A stretch of DNA of 64,000 nucleotides, from contig JAHQIY010000001.1 of the NCBI GenBank assembly GCA_019054805.1, positions 6,648,501-6,712,500 of the forward strand. The letters run 5' to 3'. Positions 1 through 12,599 of the stretch are shown here, piece by piece (the stretch's first letter is position 1; every line of letters starts with the position of its first letter). This DNA comes from Brachionus manjavacas. Lineage: Eukaryota > Rotifera > Eurotatoria > Ploima > Brachionidae. The notes below the pieces were generated by a model. That model was not told where the DNA came from, searched no databases, and saw nothing but the letters and a program-made list of their open reading frames with translations. A program made the position numbers and the translations under genes.

Positions 1-799
1 ATTTAGTAAATTGAAAAATTAATTTTTTTTAAATAAAAATTAAAGATATTAAAATTCTCAGAAAAAAATTCTATGTTGCATCGCTTTTACATGAAATTAA
101 ATTTTTTTTTTCATTCTTTTTGTATCTGATCTTCTTTGAACCTTAAATAAATTGTTTTTTTAAGTTAAAGAATATCAATAACATTATTAAAATTAAACTT
201 AAAAAAAGGTTTAAATATTCTCTAATCCTCTATCAAAAATGTAAATTATTATTAAGTTTCTCTTATTTTTAAAATCAAAATTTAAGTTTTAGTTTGAAAA
301 CAAAAAATTAAAGAACACTTTCTAGTAATAAAATGTTTTTTTATTTTTTAAATTTATTTTTGTAATTTTATTATACTCATTCATTTTTCACGAAATCTTT
401 TGGACAATTTTGCTTTAGTCTTATCAAATTAACACATATTAAATCTTCAAATATTTTATTAATAAATCAATAATAATAAATCATTTTTAATTTTTTTAAA
501 TTTTTAGTAATGCTACTATAATCCATATTTTATATTTTTTACCCAGTTAATTGGTTTTGTTTTTCTAACTTTATTAATTTTAATTAGTATAACCATGATT
601 AATTTTTTATTCAGAAATTTTGCTTCTAAAAGGTTTTACTTTTTTTCGATTTTTAAGGTTAAAAAAGATAAAACCTAAGAAAAATTTTATCAAAATCAAT
701 AAAGAACGTTCGTTTAAATCCAAGCAAATTTCGAGCTCAAGACCAGTAATCTCAAATATTTACTCATTTAGATTCTTATGTTTTATTTTATTTGAACAG
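1..799. other. AT-rich stretch, no gene seen
   Basis: Almost pure A/T with homopolymer runs and no credible coding segment. Its last bases form a pyrimidine-rich tract ending in CAG directly before the exon-like block at 800, so at least the right end may be intron. Confidence 0.5.
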
Positions 800-1230
800 G
801 TTTTTAGATATCAACATACATCTCCGGAACAAGTCCGCCTCAAAAGCGATCCAGATAACTCGGCTTTGTTTGCCCCTACCCCAAATAACAGTGAATATCA
901 AACAGTCAACGGTAAGTATCTATCATTTTCTTTCAGCATCATTGTGAAAATTAAAATGTAAATTTTCCTAGAGCAAATAATTTCGTCTTATTTCTTGAAT
1001 TCCAAATTAAAGTAAATACATTAAATACTTCCGTCGTCAGGACTCTAAGATTAAAGATTTGTTTTTAGAGCTCAAATAAAGCCGGCAAATTATTCATTTA
1101 AAGAAATTAAGTAAACTCAATTAAATATTGGATGCCAAAAACATATTTTTATTTATTTCTTTGCCAAGATTTGAAATGCATCCGGGAAAAATTGTTCGTC
1201 CACTCAATCAAAGTATTCAACATCGAATGA
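800..1230 (+). CDS. probable last two exons of an unrecognised gene (partial)
   Basis: The block 800-911 is visibly richer in G and C than its surroundings. It is preceded by an acceptor ending TTTGAACAG and followed by a GTAAGT donor at 912. One frame across it reads as a hydrophilic peptide that includes SPEQVRLKSDPDNSALF. A second acceptor, TTTGCCAAG, ends at 1168. Joining 800-911 to 1169 keeps the frame (GAT across the junction) and runs for about 20 more codons to a TGA at 1228-1230. An alternative frame in the second block starts at ATG 1176 and stays open to TAG 1296-1298, so the true end is uncertain. I do not recognise the protein. Upstream exons would lie left of the window or in the AT-rich DNA before 800. 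Confidence 0.3.
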
Positions 1231-1298
1231 ACAGAACGCATCATTTCTATGTTTATGGATCCAAGGAAATTAATGTTCAAAACGAGACGAAACATTAG

Positions 1299-3464
1299 CA
1301 TTGTCTCAAAAGCTGTTAATAACTAATTAAACATGTTTTTATAAATTTAATATAGTAAATGAAAAAAGCTTTTTAAAAAGCCGATTTTTGTGTTTATTTA
1401 ATAACAAGACCCGTGAAAAACTCTATTTTAACACTTTGTAAAGATTTTTCTATACAATCTGAAAGAACACTTGAAATATTTATTTCATCCTAAAAGATAC
1501 AATAATAATAAACAATTAATTTTTTGATTTTTTTAGACAAATAATTTAAATAAATAATTTTATTCCCATTTTTTCTTTTATATTTTTTTTTTAAATCTTT
1601 TCGGAAAAAAATTTAAATTTTATAAAAGCACTTAATTATTTGAAATTAAATGAAAAAAAAATTTGAAATTAAAAATAAAACTAGTAGCACAATTGAAATA
1701 AATTCTAATTATTCATGTCCACACTTGACAATTAAATGAAAGAAAATTTAATTCTAAAATTTCACTTTTAATTTAACTTCGTCAAGTTTTTTTCACTTTT
1801 GTTTTTGGTCAAGTCAGACTTATCTACCTCGGTTTAAAAAAAAAAGAATTGAATGCATATTGTAAAACTGTTCACTGCAATGAAATAATTTTCAGCACAA
1901 AAACTTGACTAAGACATAAACTGATCCCCCCAAAAAAAATTAGTTTACAAAATTATTTTCATTAATTTTTAAAACTGTTCAACAAAATCAAAAAAAAACA
2001 TTAGAATTTTTCCAGATTAAAAAATCTCAAAAAAGAAAAAGAATAAAAAGAAAATGAATGACAATTCTTTGAATGTTGTCGATCCAATATTTGGTTATTG
2101 TAGTCACCACTTAGCCTAAATAAAGCTAATAGAAAGCGATGAGTTTGCTAAAAAGCCTAAAAAAGGTCTTCCAAAATTAGTTGAGTATTGGTTTTCTTTA
2201 AAAAAGATTTTAAAGAAGATATAAATTTAACATATTATTCAGAAACTATTCTTGTATCAAACTTCATAATCATTCTTTTAATAAATAATATAACATATTA
2301 ATTAAATTTTTTTCAATAAAAAAAAACTGTGTTCTGTTATTTTGTTAAATATGTATGAAATTTTTTATTTTGAATTCGGAACAAAATATTTTTGTTTTGC
2401 AGTAATTTGTGATATCAAGTTTTTGGTTTGTGGTGAATCATATTATATATTGAGATACAATTTTTGCCTTCTCTCTTAGCAGAAATCAGCTGAATATTGT
2501 AAGATTTTACCTGCAAGGATCCCTTAGGAGCCTCGAGTACCATTTGAAAGTTTGATCTCTTATAAATAATTTGACGATTAAAAAACTTAAATGCGACTAT
2601 AATTTTATTTTTATTTTATTTCTTTGTTTTATTTCTGTACTTAGTTTTCAGACTTGTTAGGCAAAGTCAGGTAAGAAGATTTTAAAAATCAAATTTTCAT
2701 AATTACTGAACTGTATCTCTTCATAGCACTCTCTCTAATTCAGATTTGTCGAAATATGTACACCATGAGGTAACAGAAAATTCCAAGTGCACTCTGACCA
2801 ACGATTTATTTGGTTTTATTTTAAAGAGATTTAAATTTTTCATATATATATATAAATTTATATGTGGTTTGTTCTGACTGCTCATGGGCTTATCTTGGTT
2901 TGCATACAAACATCCAAGTCTAGAAATAAAAATTAAGTTTTTTAAATGGATATTTTTTTACAAAGAATGTTTCAATTTTGTTAATAGAAAAATTTTACCA
3001 TAATCTTATCTAACTTCTTTAGCATATTCGAGCTTTAGGATAAAGTATATATTCTTAATTATAGCCATTATCTTATCTTAGTTAAATAAACATTTGCCTC
3101 ACAGATATTTTGAGTCATGTCATTTAGATAATTACTTAACAATATAGAATCCGTGACGGGTCCTTGACTTACTACCAGTTTGATTTCAAAAGTCTAATTT
3201 TTTGTCCAATTTAATTTGAAATGAAAAGCAGCTTTTCATGACAGGCTATGTCAAAGTCTTGTTCAATAAAATGCCTAGTTAAAAGAGTCATTAGATAAAC
3301 TGGGCATGATTTTTTTTTATTTAAAGTTTTTTTAATTTAATGTAAAAAAAAGTTTGAAAAAATTTCTCTTTAAAAACTGTTAAATAATAATTTTTACTTA
3401 ACTTCAGGTGAAAAATTTTTAAAATTAATTCATAACCAACTGTACAATACTTAAAAATTATTTC
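1299..3464. other. mostly empty AT-rich stretch with isolated exon-like islands
   Basis: No gene can be assembled here. Two minus-strand islands stand out from the A/T background. One is the 48-nt block at 2511-2558, listed separately. The other is an open frame of 41 sense codons at 3068-3193 with no start and no resemblance I recognise. Neither can be linked to the other with confidence. Confidence 0.4.
2511..2558 (-). other. isolated exon-like block (48 nt)
   Basis: On the minus strand this 48-nt block is bounded by an acceptor-like TTATTTATAAG and a donor CAG|GTAAAATC. It is open in phase 0 across its whole length, encoding RSNFQMVLEAPKGSLQ. It is far richer in G and C than its neighbours. 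I could not find convincing partner exons, so it may be a lone exon of an unassembled gene or chance. Confidence 0.2.
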
Positions 3465-4475
3465 ATTGTCATTGTGGATTTTTGATTTTACCTTTTTCCT
3501 TATAGCTTGAAATCGATTCTGTAAATTGTATCCAATGTATCTGTTGAATCTTTTACCTAAATATGGCCGGTACAAAAAAGTCTAAAAAGTGCACACGCAT
3601 CATAATGTTTAGAAAATACATTGCAAAAACTAAATTTCGGTGACACAATGAGGTTCAGCTTTTTTTTTTATCTCATACGGACAAAAGGCTATTGCTAATC
3701 TCAAAAGAGAAGCCGTACCATTTATTTATAAAAAAAAGTAAAAATTAAATAATAAATAAGTTTTTTTTGTAATTAAAGGTTTGAATATTAAAGACCAAAT
3801 TAATTTTTTTTAATTGCTTCATCATCTCTTGAACTAAAATATTTGCATTATTTGTTACCCTTATTTCTAACGTTTGTCGAGTCAAGCTTAAATCACGGAG
3901 AACGAGTTTATTGGCAAATTTTGGAAAAAAAATTGAAAGTCTCTTTTATAATTGAGTTATATTTTCCAATACTCGGTATTCTGAACTCAAAATCATTTTT
4001 AGCAACAATTTACTCAAATTGTTGCTAAAAAATGCCTAAAAAATTCGAGAAATTTTGGTGTCTTTTTACTGAGTTAACTTTAAAATGTGAATTTATTGGA
4101 TTAGTTTTGATTTATTTTTTGTGATTAATATTTTGTTAAATTATAAAAAAAACACTTTTAAAAATGTGACATCAAGAAACAAAAAAATCTCTTAAATTTT
4201 TTGGACATTTTTGTTTTTTTTCAACAATTTAGAAAAAATTTAGTAAATTTATGATTTTTTATTTTTTTAAATTTAGATAAATTTACTTTTTTTTACGTAT
4301 CACCGAAATTTAGTTCCTGTAATGTAATTCCTAAACATTATGATGTGTGTGCAGTTTTTAGACTTTTTTTACCGGCTAGATTTAGGTAAAAGATTCAAAA
4401 GATACATTGGATTCAATTTACAGTATCGATTTCGGGCTTTAAGGAAAAAGTTTTCAATGATTGTGAATGACTCTC
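3465..4475. repeat. old inverted repeat, about 180-bp arms
   Basis: Positions about 3465-3645 and 4296-4475 are inverted copies of each other, roughly 85% alike by eye. Both arms can be read outward as a related peptide (GKRFNRYIGYNLQNRFQAIR versus GKRFKRYIGFNLQYRFRALR). This suggests either a degraded transposon with long terminal repeats or two back-to-back copies of a former coding segment. The 650-bp interior holds a perfect 16-bp hairpin with a 4-nt loop at 3996-4031. No transposase is visible. Conservation of the peptide between arms could reflect past selection or simply incomplete decay. Confidence 0.6.
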
Positions 4476-6704
4476 AATGTCTTTTCAATCTGTATTTAGA
4501 AAAATCGAAAAAAAATCAAATTTGATTTTGGCAAATGAAATAGTCCTGGAATTTTTTCTTTTTAGTTTACTTAATAAACATATGGCTGTGAATTTTTCGA
4601 GATTAATTCTCAAAATCTAAGAAATGTTCAAGAGGTCCCGTTTTGAAATCAAAACGGCGTAAAGAAGCCTCATCATTTAAGTGAATAAATCACAGCATTA
4701 AAAAAAGATCTAAAAGGAAAATAAAAAGTCAATTACACGAGCAAATGTTAAGAATTCAGTTGCCGTTAAGCAAATTTTCCGATCGAGTCCTCAATAAAAT
4801 TAAATGACCCATCAAGATCGTTTCTGAAGTGGAATTGTCAACACACACACAACACACTAAAATTCCATAAAACTTATCATCTGTAAAAACGTTAGCCAAA
4901 GATCATTACTGTTATCATGACCTCCATGCTGCTAAAATAAATAAATAAACAAAATTTCTTCTCGCTTATCAACAACAACAACAGTTGATTGCTGAGTAAA
5001 TATTTTTAAAATATCTCGATAAAAAAATTGACTCACTGAAATGAATAAAAAAAGGTATGTTAAAATCGATCAACTGGAAATCGATTTAGAACAATTATTG
5101 GATTAATAGATCGATTAGAATTCACTTTTAAAAACAACATGATTTTAATTGTATTAAAATCAACTAAAATCCCTCAAGGGTCTTCTTATTTTGACAATGT
5201 ATTTGCCTCAAATTTACCTAATAATACCTTATTGGAGTGACACTTTTTTCCTTACCTTGTTTACATGTGCTCATCACTCTCTCATATTACACAAATATTT
5301 ACTCGCTTACAATCCATTTTCAGCTATAGAGTAAACAAATCAGTTTTCAAGGGCTCATATTTTCGATGTCATTGATTATCAGTTTCGATACATTCACTCG
5401 CCACTTGAGACTCGGAAATAAACTGTTAAAATTAATAACAACAGAAATAAATAATTACTAAAAAACAAGAAAACAATTGAAAGCAAACTTGAAGGCTGCA
5501 TGTTGTCGTGCCTTCGGGGCTAGTAGTATGTGACTTTGGTCAAATTTACCAGCGATCACTAATCACTCAATTAAAGGACACTTTAATCACTTATTTTATT
5601 GAGACAAATAATTGAATAAAAGATTAATATTAAACCTGACTTTTTTTCCTATTTCTAAAGCTCAAATTGGAATCTTTCGGGATTTAAGACAAAGATCAAA
5701 TATTTGCTCAATACGAGTAAGTCTTAAGAAATTTTGCAGCTTACCTTAACGGAAAAAATTACCATACTAATTGCATGTGACACAGTATCGGCTAAACATT
5801 CTCAAAACCAGCTCCTTTTATTTAGAAAAACTCTAAAATTAATAAAAAAAAGACCCAAAAGAAAATGCAAGAGGAAAAATCTCCAAATTTTTCTAACTTC
5901 TTTACATTTTTATTAAATTTTTTATTTATAATTAAGCATATAATCTGCTGGAAGGTTGGAATAATTTAGTCTTTCCTTTCAGCCAAGTGCTAAGTTGAAA
6001 TTCCTATTCAAATGAATCAGCTAGAAATTGTCAATATGAAAAAGATTTGATAAAATTTTTTTTTAATCTTATAAAATCAAGTTACATGAAATATACTTTT
6101 CAAATTTAAAATTTTATAAAACAGCCTACTAATTTCTTTTTTTGATAATTCAATTTTTTTCACTTTTTAAAGATTGTCAAAGGTGTTCATTTTTGAATGA
6201 AAATTAAAATTGAAAATATTTTTGAAAATTTCTTTTTTTTAATAGAAAAAAGTGCTTTAAAATTTAATTTTTATCCTTTTTTTTTAATTTTGCTCTTTGT
6301 AGAATTTTAATAGAACCTACATTTTTTTATTATTATTTTAATTTATTTCAATTGCTATCAAAAAGGTTATGGAAAATAAAAACTAAAAACTAACTCTAAC
6401 TAATGAATGATGATTGTGCCATTTTCAACAGACTGTCTGGAATTTTTTGCCAAATCTCATTCAAGTCTATTCTACCACTTGAATTTATTTACACTTTTGT
6501 TCATCAAATTTCCAAAATAATCTCCAGATAATTTCAAAGAACTTTTATAATTTTTTTATCAAAATTTGAAGAAAAAATTTTTTTTAAATAGATTTATTGA
6601 AAAATTGATGGTTTAAAGAAATAATTTAAAATAAAAAAATTCACATCAGGTTAACAGACTGTACAAGTTTTGAGCGAGAAAAAAATTCAAAAATTAAAGT
6701 TAAA
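4476..6704. other. gene-free AT-rich stretch
   Basis: No coding segment is supported. A short CA-rich run lies near 4842-4858 and an AAC trinucleotide run near 4970. The part around 5200-5570 is somewhat less A/T-biased and could hold regulatory DNA, but nothing specific is recognisable. Confidence 0.4.
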
Positions 6705-7733
6705 TTAAAGAAAATAAATCTTAGATTGATGATGGGCCATTTCCAAAGACTTTTTGTTTCCTTTGACCGGCTTGTACAGCAAGTCCTCGAGCGAGAATTC
6801 GATATTAGACCCCTTCAGCTTGATCTTCTGACTCAACTTTTTGCTTTTCTTTGCCGATTGGCAAACATTGCAGTTCTTGCACTGGGACTCGTCGCTAATC
6901 TTTCTCTTAGTCGACTTGACCAATTTGAGATCAAACGATTCAATGTTAATCTTGTAAATTCGAGTGGACGAAGTGGGCGCCTTTTTGGTCTTGTTTCGGA
7001 TGGTCTTCTTGGGATGATAGACCATGGGGTTGTGGTTGGACTTTTTGGGCGTCGAAGTGATCGGCTGCGACTTGGTGGGCGTGCTAGTGGAGGCCAAGTC
7101 GGCAATGAAAGTGACCGAATCTTGGCGAGCAAAGCGCCTCTTTGGCACATATATCTCGGGCACTGACAATTTGTACTCTTCTTCCTGTTCGAACATTTTT
7201 GTGTTTGTAGACTCTGATAAGAAAAATAATTTTATAATTTTGTTTTATATAAAGAGAGAAAATTGGAGTCTTTGTGGTGCAAGCGGCGTAAATCCGTGTT
7301 TTGAATTAAACATGGACTTTACAGTTTTTTATTTTTTTCGTCAATACTAATTTTCGAATAAACATATAATTTTTAACACCAAATGAAAAAGACCGAATTA
7401 TGATCAGCTTTATTTTTTGTTGAAAGCCAAGAAGAATTTACCTGTAAATTCAGTTTTATTTAGTAGAAGAGGCATGAAGTTGATTTTGGAATTCTCGCTG
7501 TCCAGCACTGAATCGATGTCTATTTTGCTCAATTTGGTTCTGTTGAAAATGGTAGTGTTGGCGGCCGACTCGTCGCTGACCAAATGGCCAGTTGAGGTCA
7601 CGAATCGTTGCCAGTTGTGCTTGGAGATCATTTTTTGGGCCCGGCTTCGCATTTGACTCAGACGCTTCTTGATCTGCTCCCTGCTTTCGGATTTTTTGAC
7701 CTCCACAGCTTCGATTGTGTAAGTTTGGTTCAT
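6705..7733 (-). CDS. unrecognised basic, Ser/Thr-rich protein, 266 aa, two exons
   Basis: Exons on the minus strand are 7442-7733 and 6705-7213. Exon 1 ends ACAG with a GTAAATTC donor; exon 2 follows an acceptor TTTTCTTATCAG. The join is phase 1 and gives one continuous 266-aa frame from ATG at 7733 to the stop at 6705. The coding DNA is conspicuously GC-rich compared with its flanks. The protein has a basic N-terminal third containing KKRLSQMRSRAQKMISKHNW (probably helical). A low-complexity Ser/Thr/Pro/Lys middle follows, then three closely spaced cysteines (C209, C212, C215) beside lysine-rich runs. It has no signal peptide or membrane segment. The basic clusters suggest a nuclear or nucleic-acid-associated protein, which is inference. 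I recognise no family. Confidence 0.75.
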
Positions 7734-10700
7734 TTTTTTTGTTAAAATAAAATCTAAAAAAAGAAGAACAAAGTCTTAAATTGCTGCAAAGAAGTTGGTC
7801 GCGATGCCGGACAGTGCGCTAATTGCAATTAAACACGCTAAATGAAAACAAATTTTTTATAGACTTTAGTTTATTTAAGGAGAAAATTTGGTAAAGAAGT
7901 TCGGTGATAGTTTTTGCATAGTTGTATTTAGAGGACAGTTGGGTTAAAATAGTTGAAAGATAATTGTAAAAAGTCTGCTTAACTAGTCTTTTAAATAGAG
8001 AGAGAAAAGTAGAAATAAAAATTAGAAACACGTGAGTTTTTATTGAGTGAAAATCAATTAATTGAAAAATTGAGAAAGAGAACTTTTTCTTTTGGCCTTT
8101 TTTCTTCTTATTCGTCAAAGTTTCCAATTAGTGGTCCAATCAAACATTAATGAAGAATGTGATTAATTAGAGTCAAAGTCCTAGTAAAAATAAGTGATTG
8201 GTTTATTAGAGTGCAAATTGATTAATAAATAAAATGAACTCCAAGAGCCAATGCAGATTGGTCGGAGGTTTGATTGGCAAAAATATGTAAAGATAAGCGA
8301 AATCGTTATCCGGATATTTAGACTCTAATTAATAATAATTTGATTCAGATTTAGTCACTTTGAGAATGATTTATTAAGAAAATGTACTCGCTGTCTTTGA
8401 AATCGTGGTCCCATATGATTCATTTTTTGTTCAAATATTTGTCTATGGCGGCACAAGTCTGCTGCTTTAAACAGAGATTTAAATTGTTAACATATTGATC
8501 AAATATTTAAGCCATTATCTCTTCTTCTAAAACATTTTCTAAACAAAATGATCACTTTGCATCATAGATACCTTTAATGGAAAAAAAATTTTATCTATCT
8601 TTTTATCCCTGAATAAAAATTGGAAAAATCTTTTTCTGCTTCCATTATATTTATCTAGAAGTAAATTTTAAAAGTGATCAAAAAATTTGAAAAAATACAA
8701 TCAATAATTTCACAATGCAGCTAAATTATAACACTTCAATATTCTCTAATTTTTCGATCATGATTTTGGATTTTTTTGACAATTGTTGACCAAAATTAAA
8801 AAAAAAACAAATACCACTCTTAACATAGTTCTTTTTTAATACAATTTTACGCTAATGAAAAGAAAAAAAATAATTAATATTTCTTTAGCGAAGATTGTCA
8901 CAAACTATTTAAAGCCTACGACCAATTCTTTAAATTTTCTGCATAAAATTATACCCGAGGACTCAGGACCATTAAATGACAAAAAAGGTTCGAAAGTCAA
9001 TTTATTCAAAAAGTCTGCGATTTTTCGAGCAAAATAAAACAATTCAAAAAATTCAAATATTTCGCTAAAATGAAACAGAATTTAGGGTTCCGACCTGTCC
9101 ATCCTTTATTTTAGTAAAAAAATTAAATGATAAAAAATTTAATTATATAAATTATTATAAATTTTCATGAAGAATGAAAACAAGATTTTACTAATGTTCA
9201 GAGCTAGTTGAGACTTTGAATCAAAATTAAATTGGATATAAATAAAGCTTGCCGTCTGGTAAAATTCAGAAAGCTTTGGCATGATTTTAATTTCATGGAA
9301 TACATTTTTTAACCTTAAATTTACATTAAGTAAAAATGGTATTTCTTTTAAATTTTTTAATTATAATTCATTTATTAATAATCTTGTAATAGTCAAAATA
9401 CAAAGTTAGAAAATATTTTTTAATATTTGGATTTTTTTTTTACATGAAAAATCAATAATGAAAATTATCCTCATTTTGTTTTTTGATTATTGAAAGGTTA
9501 TTATTAAATGAATAATAATTAAAAATTCACAAAAAACTAAGCGAAAGAAAACATTAAAAGTATTTTTTATAAGTCAAAAAAAAATATAATGGAAATAAAT
9601 AAAGCTTGCCAATCTGTTAAAAGTAAGAAAGCTTTCATGTTCCTAAATTAAAATATCTAAAATACTCGTGTAAAAGTCGTGTTCTACCAAATAATGTATG
9701 GAAAGAGATATGCAAAATTATACCATACTTCCCAGATTTTTCCTTGAATATCATTTTAAAATAATTTTTTTATTTAATTTAATTTATATTATATTTTTTG
9801 TTTTTTTAAATAAAAAATTTAATTGTCACATAAAATTTGATGTTTAAGTAGTATTTCCTTCTAAATATTTATGTCGATTAAGGTCCTTTTCTTTTTTTAA
9901 TAATAAAAAATTAAAACAACCATCTTGTAATCTAATTTCAGCTTTAAAATTCTCTCACATTTTTATTTTATAAAAATATAGTTTGGGTTATACCCTGGCA
10001 TTTTGGAATGGAACATCCTTTTTTTACGCCAAATATTCTTTGCTCATTCTGGTAAAAAAAAAAAAAAAGTAAATGCTATAAAAAAGCTATATATAGAATA
10101 GAGGTTTTTTTTGAAAAAAAAAGTAAGTAATTGAAAAATTCTCTCTATTCATTACATTTAAGTAAATAAGTAAAGATTGTCGCCGAAAATAAAAGTAAAT
10201 TTTGGAAATAAATTAATTGAAATTGTATTTTAAAGCTAGGAATTATCACTTGTATTTTGAATTTGAAAAAATGACACGTTTACTCTACAAAAGAAATAAA
10301 ATTTTTGAAATAATAAAAAAAAAATATAATGATATTTATTGATTTTTAAATTTATTGAAAATTCTAAGCATAAAAAAATGAATTATATCAGAAATAAGAA
10401 AATTAATTTTTTGCCCCTAAAATTCTAGTCTTTAAACACAAACATACAAAGATCCAGTGGGGATAATTTGTTAAATTTGTCATTGTTTAATGAAACAAGT
10501 TTTATCATTCTAGGCTCTAAAAACACCAAGCTTTTGTGTCCACTAGGAACAAACTTGCATTAGAGAATAATAAAATTAAACATTAATTTAACGGGAAAAT
10601 TTTAAAAAAAAGATAGATAACTAATATTGAATAAGCTTGGAGAATGTCCCATATTTAAGACTGTAGAAAAGTAAAAAAACAAAGTCCTTGAAAATATGAA

Positions 10701-10827
10701 TTGAGTGATAATTGCACCGATTAAAGTAAAATAAAGAATTTAGACTAAAAACTATAGAAATGATAGATAATTTATATTTTTGAGTAAAACTGTAAAAATA
10801 GCAATCACTCATTTTTAACAGCATTCA
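7734..10827. other. gene-free AT-rich stretch
   Basis: The first few hundred bases should include the promoter and 5' UTR of the minus-strand gene ending at 7733. An open frame on the minus strand at 7819-8127 has low-complexity composition and is probably chance. A pair of direct repeats near 9.2 and 9.6 kb is listed separately. Nothing else is recognisable. Confidence 0.4.
9233..9636. repeat. pair of about 46-bp direct repeats 358 bp apart
   Basis: Positions 9233-9279 and 9591-9636 share AATAAATAAAGCTTGCC, then TCTG.TAAAA and AGAAAGCTTT with a few mismatches. They are in direct orientation. They could be ends of a degraded element or a tandem-duplication remnant. The intervening 310 bp is A/T-rich without a coding frame. 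Confidence 0.5.
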
Positions 10828-12522
10828 AAACATCAAATCTAACCTTTACACAAATCGGATTTTGTAAAATCAGATAAAATAAGCCATTGCTGATAGAGCA
10901 ATGGAGAACAAAAAGTGAGAAAGAAAAAAAGACCAAGCAGAGATAATCATAGGTTAGTTTGACTGATATTTGCATGCAACTCACGATGATTAATAACCGA
11001 TCTAATCTAGCACTTGTCAAAATACACGAGAGCTCTGTAAAAATAAATACCTGAACAATTGTAATTTACACCTAACTGAACTAAAGTAAAGCAAACAACT
11101 CGGAAATAATTTCAATTCTCGTTTGGTTTGGCCAACAAGCAAAATAAAAATAAAATATTTTATCTCTCTGCATGATAATGTGTTTTTTACAAGTTTTTAT
11201 CAGACAATAAGGCTCACTCGCCAACCTCCCGCTGCCAAAATTATCTTTTCTTCTGAGACTTGCCGATTTTATTATACTCCAATTTAATAATTCACACATA
11301 TCTCATTTTTATAAAACACAAAGTCTCATGTGGCCTACTATTATTCTCGCCTAATACATTACCATTTCTTCTATTACAGCTTTTTTTTTATTATTTTTAA
11401 AAAATCAATTTATCATTAAACTTTTAATTAAGATTTTTTTTTATTTTTTTAAAATGCATTTATGAATAATCGTATTAATTTTGATATTATTTTAAAATAA
11501 ATAAAAATGAAATTTTAAAATCTTTTGTAAAATGGCTTTTAAAAAATACATTTTAAGAGAGACAAAATAAAAAATAAAGACATTTACCATGAATAATGTA
11601 ACTAGAGTATTTTTTGTAAAACTTGTTTATTCGTATCGAAGAATCACAAAATAAGAAAAAAATAGAAATTTAACTATTTAGTTAAGAAAAGATTAAAATT
11701 TTATATTTTCAATTTTGTTCATATTATTTCTAACAAAACTATAACTGTAAATTTAATTTTAAATATTTCCAATTTAACAATAAAATTCTCCAGAAAAAAT
11801 AAAAAACCAGAAATAGATTTTTAAAAATATAAAAAAAAAATATTCTATATCTTTTACAAAACTATAGATTACTGTAAGATCTTTCAAAACTGTCTAGGAT
11901 TTCTAATTATATTTAAAAAGAAAATGGATTTAAAAATTTAGGCAAAAATAAATTTTAATTAAATTCCTTCTAATGCTTCACGAGCAAAAATTATTAATTT
12001 TCATAAAAATCAATAGCTTTTCGACAATTTAAAAAAATACAACTTTTTAAATACCTTTTAGCTAAGAGATATGACCAGTTGATACGGAAACTTAGTTTTT
12101 TCTATAAAATTTCAAAATAAAAACAATTAATTTAATAATATTTATTTCAAAACTTTTTATATAATTTAACAAAAATAAAACTCTTTGAAAATCAAGTCTG
12201 TTTAACCATTTTGAACAACTTTCTTAACTTTGACGATACCTTAATAGTTCTATATTTCACACATATCTCTCTGGACAGCCTGCTGATAGGCAATAAAAAA
12301 TCACATAAAAAGAAATTCAAGTAGTTGTTTTCGAGCTGAATTTCAAACATAATTATCTATCAAGTATCCAAATTTGCACTCAATTACCGCTATTTTCTTC
12401 TAATTATCTTTTACTTTTCTTCTTCAGTTTTACATATTTTGAATAAATTATACTTTACTTGTTTAGCCTCAGACTTAGCCGATTGATTGAGGCATTGCAT
12501 TGATTGCGTAAAATCGGGAACA
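10828..12522. repeat. left arm of a 7.3-kb palindrome (inverted repeat, about 1.69 kb)
   Basis: The 1695 bp here are the reverse complement of 16401-18089. By reading, the arms differ by only a few substitutions and one 6-bp indel, near 11583 here and 17337 in the other arm. Identity is therefore about 99% or higher. Homology stops sharply at both ends. No target-site duplication is evident at 10827/18090 and no transposase is recognisable in the arms. Each arm contains two short frames (72 aa, and about 70 aa before the copies diverge) that are identical between arms. They look like parts of a transcribed or regulatory region, but I cannot assign them. Confidence 0.95.
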
Positions 12523-12599
12523 TAAAAAAAAATCCGTCTTACATTTCGGATTAAAATAATAAAGCCTGAGCGTAACTTATCCATCATTTTTTGAATCAT
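12411..12599 (-). CDS. small ORF across the arm/spacer boundary, 62 aa
   Basis: An ATG at 12599 opens a 62-aa frame whose last 35 or so residues (ending KYNLFKICKTEEEK) lie in the palindrome arm and are therefore repeated near 16.4-16.5 kb, there without this start. The composition is protein-like but I see no known family. It may be a terminal exon or a relic. Upstream DNA (12.7-13.1 kb) is unusually G/C-rich for this window and might be its promoter. Confidence 0.2.
   Translation of the reverse strand: MIQKMMDKLRSGFIILIRNVRRIFFYVPDFTQSMQCLNQSAKSEAKQVKYNLFKICKTEEEK

Noticed and set aside
3068-3193. Minus-strand open frame of 41 sense codons reading SQGPVTDSILLSNYLNDMTQ
   Set aside because: Protein-like composition but no start, no clear splice sites and no recognisable family; too short to call.
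3996-4031. Perfect 16-bp hairpin with a 4-nt loop (similar ones at 42110-42149 and 49597-49628) considered as miRNA precursors
   Set aside because: The stems are too short and the loops too small for typical precursors. They are more likely centres of palindromic repeats or chance in A/T-rich DNA.
6726-7166. 146-aa plus-strand frame overlapping the 266-aa minus-strand gene
   Set aside because: It is an antisense shadow of a GC-rich exon. The minus-strand frame has consistent splice sites and an ATG, whereas this frame does not.
7819-8127. 102-aa minus-strand frame
   Set aside because: Low-complexity Lys/Phe/Ser composition like translated A/T-rich DNA, no domain and no splice partners.
11081-11299. 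72-aa frame identical in both palindrome arms (also 17618-17836)
   Set aside because: Identity between arms follows from the recent duplication of the DNA and is not evidence of coding. The peptide is mixed and shows no domain. Noted as a possible exon or noncoding transcript only.
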